Made by a program: the position numbers and the translations under genes | Shown: one piece after another, positions 1 through 10,714 of the stretch | How the letters are laid out: each line of letters begins with the position of its first letter | Position numbering within the stretch: position 1 is the stretch's first letter | NCBI GenBank assembly: GCA_963662175.1 | Contig: OY759225.1 | Coordinates: forward strand, 15,059,601 to 15,123,600 | Origin: Aradus depressus | Taxonomy: Eukaryota; Arthropoda; Insecta; Hemiptera; Aradidae | Direction of reading: 5' to 3' | DNA: 64,000 bases | The notes under the pieces: generated by a model | What the model saw: the letters and a program-made list of their open reading frames with translations, nothing else | What the model was told of the DNA's origin: nothing | Databases searched by the model: none

Positions 1-159
1 CTGAAACCTCGCCAAGTACCTGCCAGTCCAGTCCAAACTCAATATAGATTTTAATCAACCTATCCAAGCGCAAACATTGCTATCCGCACTTAACATAGCA
101 ATTTTCAGCCCAATTCGAAAGAGTTAAAAATATAATTTATATTCTTTATAAGGTATATA

Positions 160-760
160 TTTGAACTGGTGTGCCACAAGGTTCAGTATTACATCTCCTA
201 CTATTTTTCATTTAAATGTACTGATAGGAGAGCTACGGTGCAGGATTATTCGGAAGATCTTCGTCCTTTCTTTGATATACAAAAAAGTCTACGATTTTGT
301 TCAACCTATCCAAACAGTGATACACACTCTTAAGCTACCAATTTTGTTCGATTAATACATTTGAAATGGTGTGTCACAAGGTTCAATACTATATTCCCTA
401 CTATTTTTATTTATATAACTGACAGGAGAGGTACAATGCAGGATTATTTGGAAGATGTTCGTCCTTCCGACGATATACAAGACAAAGAGAGCCAATTTCA
501 ATAGTCACTTACGCATTGTAGAAGTCAAGGACAGTCCCACCAGTGATAGATGTGGAGAAGAAAACGAAACGGCAGCACACTTCCTGGGTATAATGCTCGG
601 GATACGCGCGAATTGAGGAAACTGGGAGACTGGGTACTTCATGAAGGACTTGGTTGAGGTAGTATAAACATACAGGTGACAAAGTAAGGTGGAAGCCCAG
701 CGCTTCCAAGGAAGAGATAAGAGCATTAGATGCTTAGGTCCCTAGGTGTAAAACACCAGG
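160..760 (+). pseudogene. decayed LINE: duplicated RT motif and C-terminal zinc knuckle
   Basis: Two adjacent, roughly 200-bp direct repeats each carry a reverse-transcriptase motif 4 (about 172-216, GVPQGSVL; about 370-415, GVSQGSIL). Farther on, about 510-600 reads SPTSDRCGEENETAAHFLG, the C-terminal Cys/His region that follows RNase H in I/Jockey-type LINEs. Frames are broken by several stops and no ORF is intact. The same C-terminal family recurs on the minus strand at 57205-57755. Clade assignment is only to non-LTR retrotransposons. Bases 1-159 and 761-1044 hold nothing else I can name. Confidence 0.6.
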
Positions 761-1044
761 TCACCATATATTTATTATACTCCTTACCATATTATTATCT
801 TCGAAAACTTCTGGGCGAATGATATCTGCACCTACAAAATCATGTATTGATTGGACATTGAAAACGGATCTTCTACCCTTCCCTCTTCATCCTGTGTCTT
901 CAATGGAGACATATGCACACAAAGAAACCCAATCCAGCATAAATACATTATCCTCCCAATGAAAAGTCCGGAAAAATTATTATCTGTTGAACTGATTTTC
1001 AACTTAGAAAGTACAAAAACATCTGAAAGGCCACTTTATTAGCT

Positions 1045-1235
1045 TTATGAAGTATTAGGGAAATTATGGAATCTGTCAAAAATCAACGGAGTTTCATGTC
1101 ATTCCTATCTGTGATGACGATAACTCCCGATAGAATAAATTTATCGACACGAAATGTTTCACCTATTGATTTTCAGCCAAATAAGAGGGAGATCAGAGGA
1201 GGCTAAGCACAAAAAGCTCTACAAAATGATCTAGA
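1045..1235 (+). repeat. REP-1 copy, plus orientation
   Basis: Contains the family hallmark ACGATAACTCCCGATAGAAT near 1117 followed by the 'cacctattgattttcagcc' block. No coding capacity seen. Confidence 0.7.
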
Positions 1236-1937
1236 AATTGCAAAATTTACAAAAACTTTTCCATATAACACGTTTTCCAACGATAGGTCAGATGATGCGA
1301 TTTCTTAAATACATTTGGAGAAATTGCATTTTGAAGATAGAAAAATGTGGTACAATATAGTAATTGAAGAGAGGAGCCGATCAAAGCTTATTAATCACAC
1401 TGAACGGATCCCACAACAAGTTCCAAATATTATCAGGTCATGGTGATTTTAACTCCAAGCTCTTTTTCTTTCAGAGAAAGAACACCCCGGACTGTTCGTG
1501 CGACGGTACCGGGACTGCATGGTACAAGATCGTATTTGGATCTACGGCAGATGGTGGCGGAAAAAGACTACTCAATGTAAGATGGGCTGGGGACGATCGG
1601 TGCAATTGTTCCGCCGATGGTCAGTCCCAGTCCCTCAGTAACCCCTTGATCCAGGAGCTCTTCTACCCACGTCTGACAGGGTGATTTGCATCAATGCAAG
1701 GCGCAAAAAAAATACTCCACAACAAGAAAATCTTGCAGGTTTACACTTGTACAAACAATTTCTCGATGTATAAAATACCTGCGCTCACCTCAGAAGCTCA
1801 TTTGAAAAGAATGGCTCTGTACGGGCTCATTTTTCTATCTTCAAAATGCAATTTCTCCTTACACATTTGAGGAATCGCATCATTTGACCTACCGGATAGT
1901 TTTTGTGAAATTTGACAACTTCTAGATCATTGTGTAC
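1223..1937. mobile_element. inverted-repeat element interrupted by an R1-type fragment
   Basis: A left arm at about 1223-1350 recurs in inverted orientation at about 1824-1937; shared blocks include tgcaatttctcc and gatgcgatt with their complements. The interior carries the R1-clade fragment at 1384-1715. This looks like a non-autonomous inverted-repeat transposon that received a LINE insertion. No target duplication was resolved. Confidence 0.5.
1384..1715 (+). pseudogene. R1-clade LINE ORF2 C-terminal fragment
   Basis: Reads SGHGDFNSKLFFFQRKNTPD then CSCDGTGTA, matching the C-terminal Cys-rich region of the better preserved R1-type copies at 43387-43702 and 43778-45594 (SGHGDFSANLFFFK; CSCGGVETADHVVLECPLYD). 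After CSC the frame is scrambled, although the DNA still matches the 43.4 kb copy at 'ggatctacggcagatggtg'. A dead 5'-truncated fragment with no promoter or RT domain. Confidence 0.7.
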
Positions 1938-1939
1938 GA

Positions 1940-2285
1940 CAACGGCAGATTTTGGAAATTTTGCACAAATTTTATTTTTTCTGCAATTTTTATTTTTGAA
2001 CAGTTAAAAAATAAGCTTTCGAGATAAAAGACTGGTTGTGGTTTTGTAGGACGGGAAATGTTTCGCTCTTTCCGCAACCATAGTCAAAAAAGAAAATTCG
2101 TGTTCCAAAAGCTGAGAAAAATGCTTATTTCGGTATCAAGTCGTGTTATTTCTGAACAAACTTTAATAAAGGTCTAGACGGTTTGAGATAGAGAGCTGTG
2201 GTTTGTGGCGTTTTACTCCTTTTTTGATGTAGTTTTACCCAAATTGTTTTTTCGGGTTTATGATGGTATAAAGTTAGTTATTGCA
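1940..2285. other. unassigned AT-rich stretch
   Basis: No coding region, RNA gene or recognisable repeat edge seen. Confidence 0.4.
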
Positions 2286-2288
2286 ACT

Positions 2289-2536
2289 CATGTCCGGGCT
2301 TCAACTATGAAATCATATCGCCTACCAGAACGCTCTTTGGTCGCGCTGCAGGACATGAGCCCGACACTACAGTATAATAATATTCACCTGGGGAAGGGGT
2401 CTTTAACGAATACCTGACAACGTACAGGCTCGGGACCATCGCTTAACGACTCATCCAAAGGATGGCGTACTCAAGGTTTTTAGCTGTTTTTATCTTGAGT
2501 TCAGTAGACAAGCACGCCTGAGCTACCGGCGCCCGG
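2289..2536 (-). mobile_element. SINE-A copy, diverged
   Basis: Reverse complement carries the family body (boxes corresponding to cgtccttcggatggg and gtaggcgatatgacctcgta) and ends at the tRNA-like head 'gagctaccggcgccc' complement near 2520-2536. Many substitutions indicate an old copy. Confidence 0.8.
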
Positions 2537-2739
2537 CTATGTAATATTCCAATGTAACATAAAGCAAGAGAAAAATATTTTTTATCCAATGGTCAAAACA
2601 AAATATTTTTTTCTTGACCAACGTATAAATCTATGTGGATGAAAAATAAGAAAGGAGGATACGGCCCTAACTTGGATAGATCACCATTTGTAACATAGGC
2701 CAATGAGATTCAGGGTGATTTCCTGTGTTTTTTTTTGTA

Positions 2740-3230
2740 GGGGCAGTCCAATGCAAAACAGGGGGTTGAGTGAGGGATCTCAATCATAGAAGGCGCTGGG
2801 TGAGTGTGCTCAGTGAAGCATCCCAATCAGAAGAGGTTCGGGTGAGTAGCTCCCCAACGAGGTGTTACATATGAATGGCTCCTAGAGAGGGCTCTGCCCC
2901 CTTGGAGTCTCCAGCTCTGTGAATAGCTCCTAGAGAGGGCTCTGTGTGAGTGTGCTCAGTGAAGCATCCCAATCAGAAGAGGTTCGGGTGAGTAGCTCCC
3001 CAACGAGGTGTTATATATGAATAGCTCCTAGAGAGGGCTCTGCCCCCTTGGAGTCTCCAGCTCTCTGAATAGCTCCTAGAGAGGGCTCTGCCCCCTTGGA
3101 GTTTCCAGCTTTCTAAATAGCTCATAGAGAGGGCTCTGCCCCCTTGGAGTCTCCACCTCTCTGAATAGCTCCTAGAGAGGGCTCAGCCCCCTTGGAGTCT
3201 TCAGATCTCTGAATAACTAAGAACCCTTCA
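2740..3230. repeat. 48-bp minisatellite with a larger duplication
   Basis: Units start with 'cctagagagggctctgcccc' at 2881, 2929, 3027, 3075, 3123 and 3171, giving a 48-bp period. A longer block with 'agtgtgctcagtgaagcatc' at about 2796-2886 is repeated at about 2943-3033. On the minus strand the 48-bp unit reads as a 16-residue repeat (GAIQRGGDSKGAEPSL) until a stop created by one base change near 3123. Confidence 0.9.
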
Positions 3231-3239
3231 ATCTGAACC

Positions 3240-3570
3240 CCCTCCAATCTTTGTATACATCTTTCAATGAATACATCCAGAGGTCTTACCCGTTTAGTTC
3301 TCGGCAGAGAAGTCAATACAGAGTCTTCCCGATAGTCAAAAAACTTGTCAAGAAGACATTTGACTCAAATCTGTGAACCTGTAAAACCTTAAAATGCTCA
3401 TATGTGATAGTTAGGCAGTTGTTGATTGTATATTACAAAAATATTTTAATTTTATTATTATTACAGATTATTGAAATATCTTAAAATATTTTAAAATTTC
3501 ATATTTAAAGTCAAAATCTCTATGAAGAGATTATCTGTTATCTGCGACACCGACCGAAGGGAAAATTTTT
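3240..3570. other. unassigned AT-rich stretch
   Basis: Nothing supported beyond a short minus-strand open frame that runs into the minisatellite. No start-context or homology support. Confidence 0.4.
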
Positions 3571-3785
3571 TGAATGAAAATGGGTGTTGTCGTTGGAGCG
3601 TTTTAGATTTACATATAACATTTCGTGTTTATGGATTTATTCTATCGGGAGTCATCGTGTTCACAGACACATAGAGAGCATTTTTTTATGTTCTTGAGCT
3701 CGGAAAACATAATATTCCTTTGAAAACTCCAAACATTTGACCGATTACACATAGCTTCCCCAATACTTCATATATCTGTGGAAGT
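3571..3785 (-). repeat. REP-1 copy, minus orientation
   Basis: Complement of the hallmark is at about 3637-3660 ('tctatcgggagtcatcgtgt'), and the copy ends with the complement of the 'cggtcaaa' and 'agtattggggaag' end block near 3735-3775. Confidence 0.75.
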
Positions 3786-4139
3786 GAAAAGGCCGGATCT
3801 CACATATCAGAGACATAACGCACACGAGTGACTCTCCAGCCACCCTCTACGATAATGTCACAATTCCCCTGCCGTTACCCGAGTCCTGGTTAATGGTGTT
3901 TAATTGTCGGGTTTTGGAAAGGCAGACTCAATTATTTGGAAAATAAGATATCGAAAGATTTATTGCGAGACCCTTCCTCCAGTGGTTTGTTTTGCCAACA
4001 GTGTGGGCTTGTTTTTCACAGTGAAAATTAACTCTTCGCAAATTCTATTTCTACTGTAGATCCAGGACAATTAAATACATATTATAGTGAAGATGGCTGA
4101 TTTAGTGATAATTTAAAAAAAATATATCATCAGTAATGA

Positions 4140-4255
4140 TTACAAGGCCGATAAATTCGGGTAAATACTTCCCCAGTAAGAATTAATCAATTACGTTTTC
4201 TCCAATCGACTGTTTAGGCTAAAACATAATATTCCTCATACTAAATTGTATGTCG
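4140..4255. repeat. REP-1 end fragment
   Basis: Includes 'tacttccccagtaagaatta', the end block seen next to REP-1 copies at about 21.75, 41.62 and 56.2 kb. Confidence 0.5.
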
Positions 4256-5510
4256 TGTGATGTGAAAAATGTACACACATTAAGATTATTAATAAATTAT
4301 AAAATACAACAACAACAACAACAAAATTTATTTGGACCAGCAAAAAAGGGTGCTATACACAAATATATAAGAAAATTAAGGGTTTAAAATAGGAAGTCCT
4401 GGTACAGTCTTTGTTTGAGTCGCCTCCCAGGAGTAGGCGCTCCTAGACTGTAGCGTACAGCCTCGGAACAATGCACAAGAGCGTGGTTCTTCACTAGTTT
4501 CTCGATGTGAGCTGCAAAAAGAGGAACACCCAATTCTTCGTGGAATTTGTGATTCCTGACAAACCAGGGTGCGTTTGTTGCTATTCGGAGTACTTTATTC
4601 TGAAATGTTTGTAGTCGTTTCATGTTAGTGTTGCTGGTACCGATCCAGACTGGACAGACGTATGTTAGAAGTGGAAGTAGAGAGTGTCTTGTATAGCAGA
4701 ATAGTACTGTGTGTTTAAATGGCGTGTTTCTGTTTATGAGAGGGTAAAGGGTATTAATTCGTGAATATGCTAGCTGTAGTTTTCTGTTAATGTGTAATTT
4801 CCATGTGAGTCGTGTATCTAAAAGTACTCCAAGATAGCGCACACCCTGGTTCTTAGGATTCCAGAGAATCGGGAGGTCATCAATTTGCAGCTTGATTTGT
4901 TCTTCTATGGAGAATCTGCGGAGAGTGAAAATTTTGGCTTCGGTCTTCCCTGCGTTCAGTTTGAGCCTCCATTTTGAAAACCAGTGAGAAAATTATAAAA
5001 TAAATTATTATTATTTGTATAAAAACAGCTGTTAGGAGTGAAGTAACTTAATTAGAGAATATACAAAGCTGGACTAGTCGCATTTGGTTTTAAAACGAAA
5101 TGTGAACAACCAATGAATGGAGGCCAAAGACAATGATCAGCTGTTTTAAATAGTGTGAAACAGTTTAAGTTGTGTTGTGGAAGTGGACAGTCAAGGGAGA
5201 GAAGTGTTTATAGGGTTAAGGTGTAGTGAACCAGTCTGAGTGAGAGAAGATGTAGGGGATATGTAGGAGTGAAAATTATAACATTGGAAGTACGTAGAAG
5301 AGAAAAGGTACTTTTTATTTGTATGTATATATGGCCAAAATATAAAAGAATTATAAGTAGTGGCCAAAAAACAGAAAAAAGACTGATATAGTTTTAAGTA
5401 ATTATTTTGTAAGATTTTTCTTGAAATTAATTTGATTTTTTTATTTGATATTTTGATTTTATTTATAATGTAGGTAGGTTAAAGTCAAAGTATTTACAAG
5501 AATAATCTTA
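4256..5510 (+). repeat. REP-2 copy interrupted by a Jockey LINE
   Basis: Flanks of the LINE at 4306-4989 match 42655-43165 nearly continuously (shared landmarks: acagctgttaggagtgaagt, gtacgtagaagagaaaaggt, agactgatatagttttaagt). The 42.7 kb copy lacks the LINE and so serves as the empty-site comparison. No coding content recognised. Confidence 0.8.
4306..4989 (-). mobile_element. 5'-truncated Jockey-clade LINE, C-terminal part of ORF2
   Basis: A minus-strand frame is open from about 4988 to 4384 and encodes the region after the RT core: KWRLKLNAGKTEAKIF, then VRYLGVLLDTRLTW, YVCPVWIGTS, FQNKVLRIATNAPWFVRNHK and a basic end (GRRLKQRLYQDFLF). This order is the classic Jockey ORF2 thumb and C-terminal region. 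The element is flanked by a perfect 12-bp target duplication AAATTATAAAAT (4294-4305 and 4990-5001). Its 3' tail is (GTT)n, seen as (ACA)n on the plus strand at 4304-4324. The RT catalytic core and everything 5' are absent, so it is dead on arrival, yet the retained frame is uninterrupted, suggesting a fairly recent insertion. Confidence 0.9.
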
Positions 5511-5667
5511 CGAACTAATTTATATATATATATATCTGAATAAAAAGTACCTTGGCGCATCTACGTACTTGCTCTGTGTTCACCTTAAACCACTCTCCTT
5601 AGACTGTTAAGACTTGCACAACTCTCCTTAGACTGTCCTTTGACTATATAAACAGCCGGACTGTATA

Positions 5668-5890
5668 GGGCGCCGGTAGCACAGTGGTATGGGTGCTTGC
5701 CTTCTGAGCTCAAGGTTGTGGGTTCGAAACCCGGCCGAGGCCCTTAGTTTATTTTATCTGGGAAGGTAAAATAAACTTAAGCACGCCGTCCTTCGTATGA
5801 TGTCTGTACGATGTCAGGTACTCTTTAAAGACCCCTACCCTAGGTGAATAAAAATTTAGGCTAGGCAAAATTTGGGACTCCCACAGTAGA
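5668..5890 (+). mobile_element. SINE-A copy, variant with alternative 3' segment
   Basis: tRNA-like head with box A-like sequence (ggtagcacagtggtatgg) and box B (gggttcgaaaccc), then the family body. After 'cccacagtagataggct' it switches to an AT-rich segment (to about 5960) that is also found inside the copy at 17572-17963, so the two form a subfamily. Confidence 0.9.
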
Positions 5891-6052
5891 TAGGCTGTAT
5901 AAACAGCTGATCTTTTTAAAACAAAATGCGACTGTTTTTTTAATTAAAAACTCAACAATTTGGCGATCCTGTTCATCAAAATAATAATAATTGACATTGT
6001 AATATTTTAACAATCCTAATGTGTGTAATTGTATACATCTCACACCAGAAAA

Positions 6053-6115
6053 AAAATCTAAGGGCTTCGGCCTTGGTTTCGAACCATGGGTTCTTGAGCT
6101 CAACAGACTAGCTTT
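6053..6115 (-). mobile_element. SINE-A head fragment
   Basis: Complement of the tRNA-like head, including a box B complement (ggtttcgaacca) and 'ttgagctcaacagac'. Bases 6116-6437 hold nothing I can name. Confidence 0.55.
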
Positions 6116-6437
6116 GTTACCTTGAGCTATTGAAGAAACCTTGTGCTATTGAAAATACTCAAGTGTATTTAAGTGATGCAATATTTCCGTTGTGAGTGTA
6201 TAACATGGCTTTTGAGAGACTCCTATACAATCCTATGGTATAATATAATCAGGGAACTACCCTATCTGTTTGTATATCTTCAGGGGGTGAGAATGGCTTG
6301 GGCCTACAGAAGCATGGAGATTCTGGAGGGTCATTAGATACCCTTAGAGTATTAATGTTGGTTATCTTCCTTCCTCCATCTGTCCGGACTGGACTGGACT
6401 CCAGGATAATATACCCAACCTCCTTTCAACCCCGTTC

Positions 6438-6727
6438 GCTTTAACTAAGAGGTCATATCGCCTACTACCAGAGTGCTCTTTCATCGCTCTGGTGGACATG
6501 AGCCCGACTCTACTATGGGAGTCCTAAATGTTGCCTACCCTAAATTTTTATTCACTTAAGGCAGGGGTCTTTATCGAGTATCTGACATTGTACAGGCTCG
6601 GGATCATTGCTTAACGTCCCATCCAAAGGACTGCTTGCTTACGTTTATTTTATCTCCCAGCTAAAATAAACTAAGGGCCTCGGTCGGGTTTCGAACCCAC
6701 GTTTTTGAGCTCAGAAGACAAGCACGT
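6438..6727 (-). mobile_element. SINE-A copy
   Basis: Nearly complete body and head on the minus strand: 'gcctactaccagag', 'acatgagcccgactctact', 'gggtttcgaaccc' (box B). It abuts the 3' side of the Jockey remnant at 6728-7205. Confidence 0.9.
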
Positions 6728-7205
6728 TTGTAGATGATTAATCTTCAATCCACTAGTAGGTCTCGAGGCCATTGCCGCCTCAGTCCCCGAACATGAAAAT
6801 TAGGAAGGGCTCTTGTGGCAAGTCTGCGGACTAAAGAATTAGGGTGAAAGGAAAGGATAGAATGGAATTTTCTGTAGCGGGATTTAATTACATCCCTTAC
6901 AAAGGGAATCTGCAGGTCATTGTGAAGGACAGCATTTGAGACGTAGAATGGAGCGTTTGTGATTTTACGAGGGATACGGGATTGTAGGGTTTGGATTCTA
7001 TAAGAATTCGAAGGTTTAGTTGAGCCTCAGAGTTCAGCTCCATACGTCCATATTGCCTTCAGTAATTGGTTGTAAATGAGTCTTTTATTACTTAATGTAA
7101 GTTTCGATCTGTTGTCTAAAAGTCGTAATAAGAGTTTGTATCGTCAAATAAGTTCTTGTTTTTAAGTCTAGTATGAAGCGTTTGTCAATAAATAACCCAA
7201 GGATT
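6728..7205 (-). pseudogene. Jockey-clade LINE C-terminal remnant
   Basis: Minus-strand translation gives KAIWTYGAEL, then IQTLQSRIPRKITNAPFYVS and, to the stop, VRDVIKSRYRKFHSIL and RGLRRQWPRDLLVD. This is the same C-terminal pattern as the copies at 4306-4989 and 32508-33874. A stop follows GAEL and the 5' part near 7100-7200 is scrambled. No RT core remains. The sequence is closer to the 33 kb copy (both end in RLRR.WPRDLL) than to the 4.3 kb copy. Confidence 0.85.
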
Positions 7206-7309
7206 AACATAATAATTTTTTTTTATTTATTAGACTGGTAAATCCGGGGTCCTGTCAATTGGGCGGTGGATAATGGAGGCTCTGCTCTACTTCCTAACCC
7301 AGGGAGGTA

Positions 7310-7535
7310 CCGGTTGCTAGGAGCGTGCTAGTCTACTGAGCTCATGATCGCGGGTTCGGAACCCGACCATCGAATGGGACGTTAAGTGATGGTCCCAAGC
7401 TTATGCGATGTCAGGTACTCGTTAAAGAGCACTAACTTAGAGATCCACAGTAGAGTCAGGCTTCAAAAAGCGCTGTGGTAATAGGCAATATGACCTATCG
7501 TTAATGCTCGGACATGAGTCACAATAACTAACTAC
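7310..7535 (+). mobile_element. SINE-A copy, diverged
   Basis: Head with 'tctactgagctcatgatcgc' and box B 'gggttcggaaccc', then the family body and 'gacatgagtcacaataact' tail. An internal deletion removes the taaaataaacttaagcacg block. Confidence 0.8.
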
Positions 7536-7904
7536 GTATCACTTTTCTCATGCTGACGAAGTACGTTGGCAGTGATTCACTGACAAGACCGCGTCCGTAC
7601 AGTCTGAGGCGAGAGGATAGCGTGGTGTCGGTAGGATCGAACTGGGGGGTTAAACAAACATGACACTCACTTTCAGTTTTGTAGGGATTTTATACATCTC
7701 ACCCTCTAGACACTTATTGGGGAGGTTCTCTTCCGATCTCGATCGTCTAAAAAGGAAGGAAATCTCAACTCAAACTCGTCGATATCGAATCCCTTCCCCA
7801 CCGGGGTCGCCGATTTTATATAAGGTTTGAACGTTATCAAGTCGTTTAGGGGACATTGACATTTTTATATTTGACTAAATGTTTGGTTGTCACTTTTATT
7901 TCCA
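7536..7904. other. unassigned stretch with a REP-1 end motif
   Basis: Contains 'tgctgacgaagtacgttggc' and 'gtgattcactgac', resembling the REP-1 end. The remainder to 7904 has no recognised content. Confidence 0.35.
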
Positions 7905-8560
7905 AAGCTGTGCGAAGTAATGGGGAAGTTATGTAATTTGTCAAAAACTTCGGTTTTCAAAGTGATTCCAGAAATAAAAACATATTTTGTCTATATTTCT
8001 TGGTGGTAGCCGGATGCCCGATAGGGAGGTGAATTGATGAAATTGATTTTTGACCTTTCCGGTTGTCAAAAAACTGTCAATAATTCAAAATTAAAAGCAT
8101 TATTCTGAATCTATTAATTAGTCTTTCAATGGTATAATTTGATGTTTGAAATTTGAATTCAGCGACCCCTAAATCATATATAATCACATCATTGAAAAAT
8201 GTATTCAATAAATTGTATATAAATTTGAATTATTGACAGTTTTATGATATCAAATTTGAAATCAGCGACCTCTAAAACCTATAAAACCACATCACGGATG
8301 GATTTTTTGAGAAAATTGTTTATTAGTTAAAATTAATGACAGTCTTTTGACTGTCAGTAACTGTCAAAACTTGTTTTTTGACATCAAATTTGAATTCAGC
8401 GACGCCCAAAACATAAGAATACGATATTTCAGAACAATGCATTCGAGTCATCTAAAGTCTCTCGAATCGCTAAAACCCCATTTAAACTATATGTTAAACT
8501 TTAACACCTTACAGGCACTGGTTAATATGGTCAAAAAAATCTGAAAAAATTCAGGGGTCA
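7905..8560 (+). repeat. REP-1 fragment followed by diverged direct repeats
   Basis: 7905-7985 carries the REP-1 start block ('ggggaagttatgtaat', 'gtcaaaaacttcgg'). From about 8140 three diverged direct repeats each contain 'aaatttgaa(t/a)tcagcgac' (about 8150, 8256 and 8386), spaced roughly 106 and 130 bp. Confidence 0.6.
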
Positions 8561-8569
8561 TTTTTCCAA

Positions 8570-9125
8570 CATTCTAAACAAAATTCCTGGAGGAGGTCTA
8601 AGAAATTTAAACTTTTTCAAAATAAGGGCCACCACACTACTCTCCATCCCTCTTTACAAATTAATTTCATACTGACTTTACTGGGGATAAGGAAATCACT
8701 CTCAGAATTTTAACTGAACCTACGATGAAACAAAGAAACCCTCTAACTTTCATTAAAACTTCCTTACACCCAGTTGTGCTAGTTTGAAATGAGTTTGAGA
8801 CGTAAGAGGGTGATCTGTAAAAAAGTGGTCAGTATAAAAAAGTCAGAGGACATTGTCGTAAAATCAGGAAATTCGCTCTCCAAAGACATAAAATGCAGTC
8901 CAATAATTTCTTTGCAGGACTCTTTAATCTCGAGTTTTTCATAGTCAGTTTCGTGACATGAATAGCTCCTTGTGAATTCCTAACTTTTCGTCCAAAAGTT
9001 TGGCTTAGAAGGATTTAACGTCACTTAATTCTGGCGATTTAGTTGGCAACCTCAAGGTTGAATCCACTCTAGATATAACTGAGTCGATTTCTGTGATTCC
9101 GCGAACTCAATCGCCCGTGAATTTT
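8570..9125. other. unassigned stretch
   Basis: No coding region, SINE head or repeat hallmark recognised. Confidence 0.35.
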
Positions 9126-9450
9126 AAACATAGCGCTCAACGATTGTTGGAATGTTGAAGCGCCGGGAGAAAATTATTTCATAGTTTAATAAGTGAAAAG
9201 GCAAATTGGTTTCGTTCACATTGACATTAAAAATGCTTTGCTCGATTGGTTCAAATAACAACGCGCAAACAATGTTCCCGTGAGTGGGCCCATGCTTCAG
9301 GCAAAGCAAATGAAGAAGGAATCGTTCAAGTGCACCGCTTCCTGGATTCAACGTTTCCGATATCGCCACAATATTATTCATGGAAAAATTTCAAGTGAGT
9401 CAGCAGCTGTTGATCCAACAATTACGAGTGGCCTGGGTTGAAAACGTGTG
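9126..9450 (+). pseudogene. pogo/Tigger-type transposase fragment (CENP-B-like DNA-binding region)
   Basis: Plus-strand pieces, read in two frames, give RSTIVGMLKRREKIIS, then NALLDWFK*QRANNVPVSGP (stop inside), CTASWIQRFRYRHNIIHGK and ISSESAAVDPTIT. This order matches the paired helix-turn-helix DNA-binding region shared by pogo/Tigger transposases and CENP-B. Two stops and a frameshift break it, and the DDE catalytic domain is absent. The source element may be related to the Tigger-like MITEs at 19199, 27435 and 59128 (inference only). Confidence 0.75.
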
Positions 9451-9725
9451 GCGAATGAATATAGTTTATTGATTACCTACTTATTTCAATATTATGTACA
9501 TTGGTTTACGTATGTATGTACATACTACATAGGTGTGCACTAAGTTATCTTATAACAGTCATAAACTTAGAACGGACTGTTTGTTGTAATCAGTTTTATA
9601 GCAAACTGTTCCTGTCCAATAACCGATAATACCACTCAAAGAGAACACCGGCTACAACGTACAAAAACCGCCAGTCCCTTGAAGTTCGTTATAAACGATT
9701 TTGACTCTATACATATCTATATATA

Positions 9726-10714
9726 TTGGTCGTCACACAAGAACTATTGGTTGTTGGTTTGGAAAAATGAACGTCAGGAGCTGAAACGTCAAATGATTTT
9801 TTTCTCTGTTTGCACGTCAAAAAAATGAGCCATTTCTTGGGCGCATAATAACATGCGACAAAAAATGAATCATATGAAGAGCACGGGGAAAAAAACAGGT
9901 TTGTCACGTTTTTCTCGAATGTGAGATATCGCCACTACGGTACAGTATATTAAACATATTTCACAATTCACCATTGTTACGGGCTTCAAAAAGACGATTT
10001 GTCACTACGAAAACGGAAGCTAAAAATATGACGTGCGGGGAATTGATAGATACGGACTTTCAAACATTAAATTTCAGTTTTCTCAATTTCAACATCTGGT
10101 GACAACCCTGGTTCTTTGCTCGTGCTCTTCATATATGACAATCACGTCAGTGGTTAGATGTCGATCAGCCACCTGGTCACATGCCAAAACAGGATCTTCA
10201 TTCAAAAAAATTAATGGTGACTTATGGTGGTCTCAGGTTGGGGTCATCCATTTTCTTTTCTTCCAAGGGGGGAAACTATCACTTCAGCAAACTACTGTCA
10301 AGAAATTGACCACATGCATCAAAATTTGATCAAAAAACCGCCGGCACTGGTGAATAGGAAAGATCCTATCCTGTTGCATGACAACGCCAGACCCCCCCTA
10401 CAATTCAGACAGTGAACAAAATTGCTATGAAAGCCTACCACATCCCCCTATTCCCCTACTGACTACCATGTTTTCGGAGCTTGGACAACTTTCTTCGGGA
10501 AAAAATTTTTGCAAATGTATTGGAGATCAACAAAGATTTTTCTGATTTGTCTTATCTCGTGATTCAAATTTTTTCAAACCTGATATAGAAAACCTAGTTA
10601 GTCGTCGGCAAAAATGTTTGGAAAATATTTTGAATAAAATATATTTTATTTGTTAGTCAATTTTTTCGTCTACTTCCTGTTCAAAAAAACGGACATTTCA
10701 TATGTGACGACCTA
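9726..10714 (+). mobile_element. mariner element with decayed transposase
   Basis: The ends carry imperfect inverted repeats, GGTCGTCACA near 9728 and TGTGACGACC near 10704-10712, next to TA dinucleotides. Inside, DNA at about 10150-10420 encodes DQPPGHMPK-like and MVVSGWGHPFSF segments. It then encodes TSANYCQEIDHMHQNL and ALVNRKDPILLHDNARP, where the D of HDNARP (codon near 10380) is the second catalytic Asp of the mariner DDD triad. Downstream pieces such as AYHIPLFPY and FRSLDNFLREKIFANVLEI continue the family pattern in shifted frames. Several frameshifts and stops make it inactive. Total length of about 990 bp is shorter than a typical 1.3 kb mariner, so internal deletions are likely. 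Confidence 0.8.

Noticed and set aside
5668..5740. Functional tRNA gene
   Set aside because: The A and B boxes are those of a SINE head repeated all over the window; the full cloverleaf is not conserved between copies and a long non-tRNA body follows.
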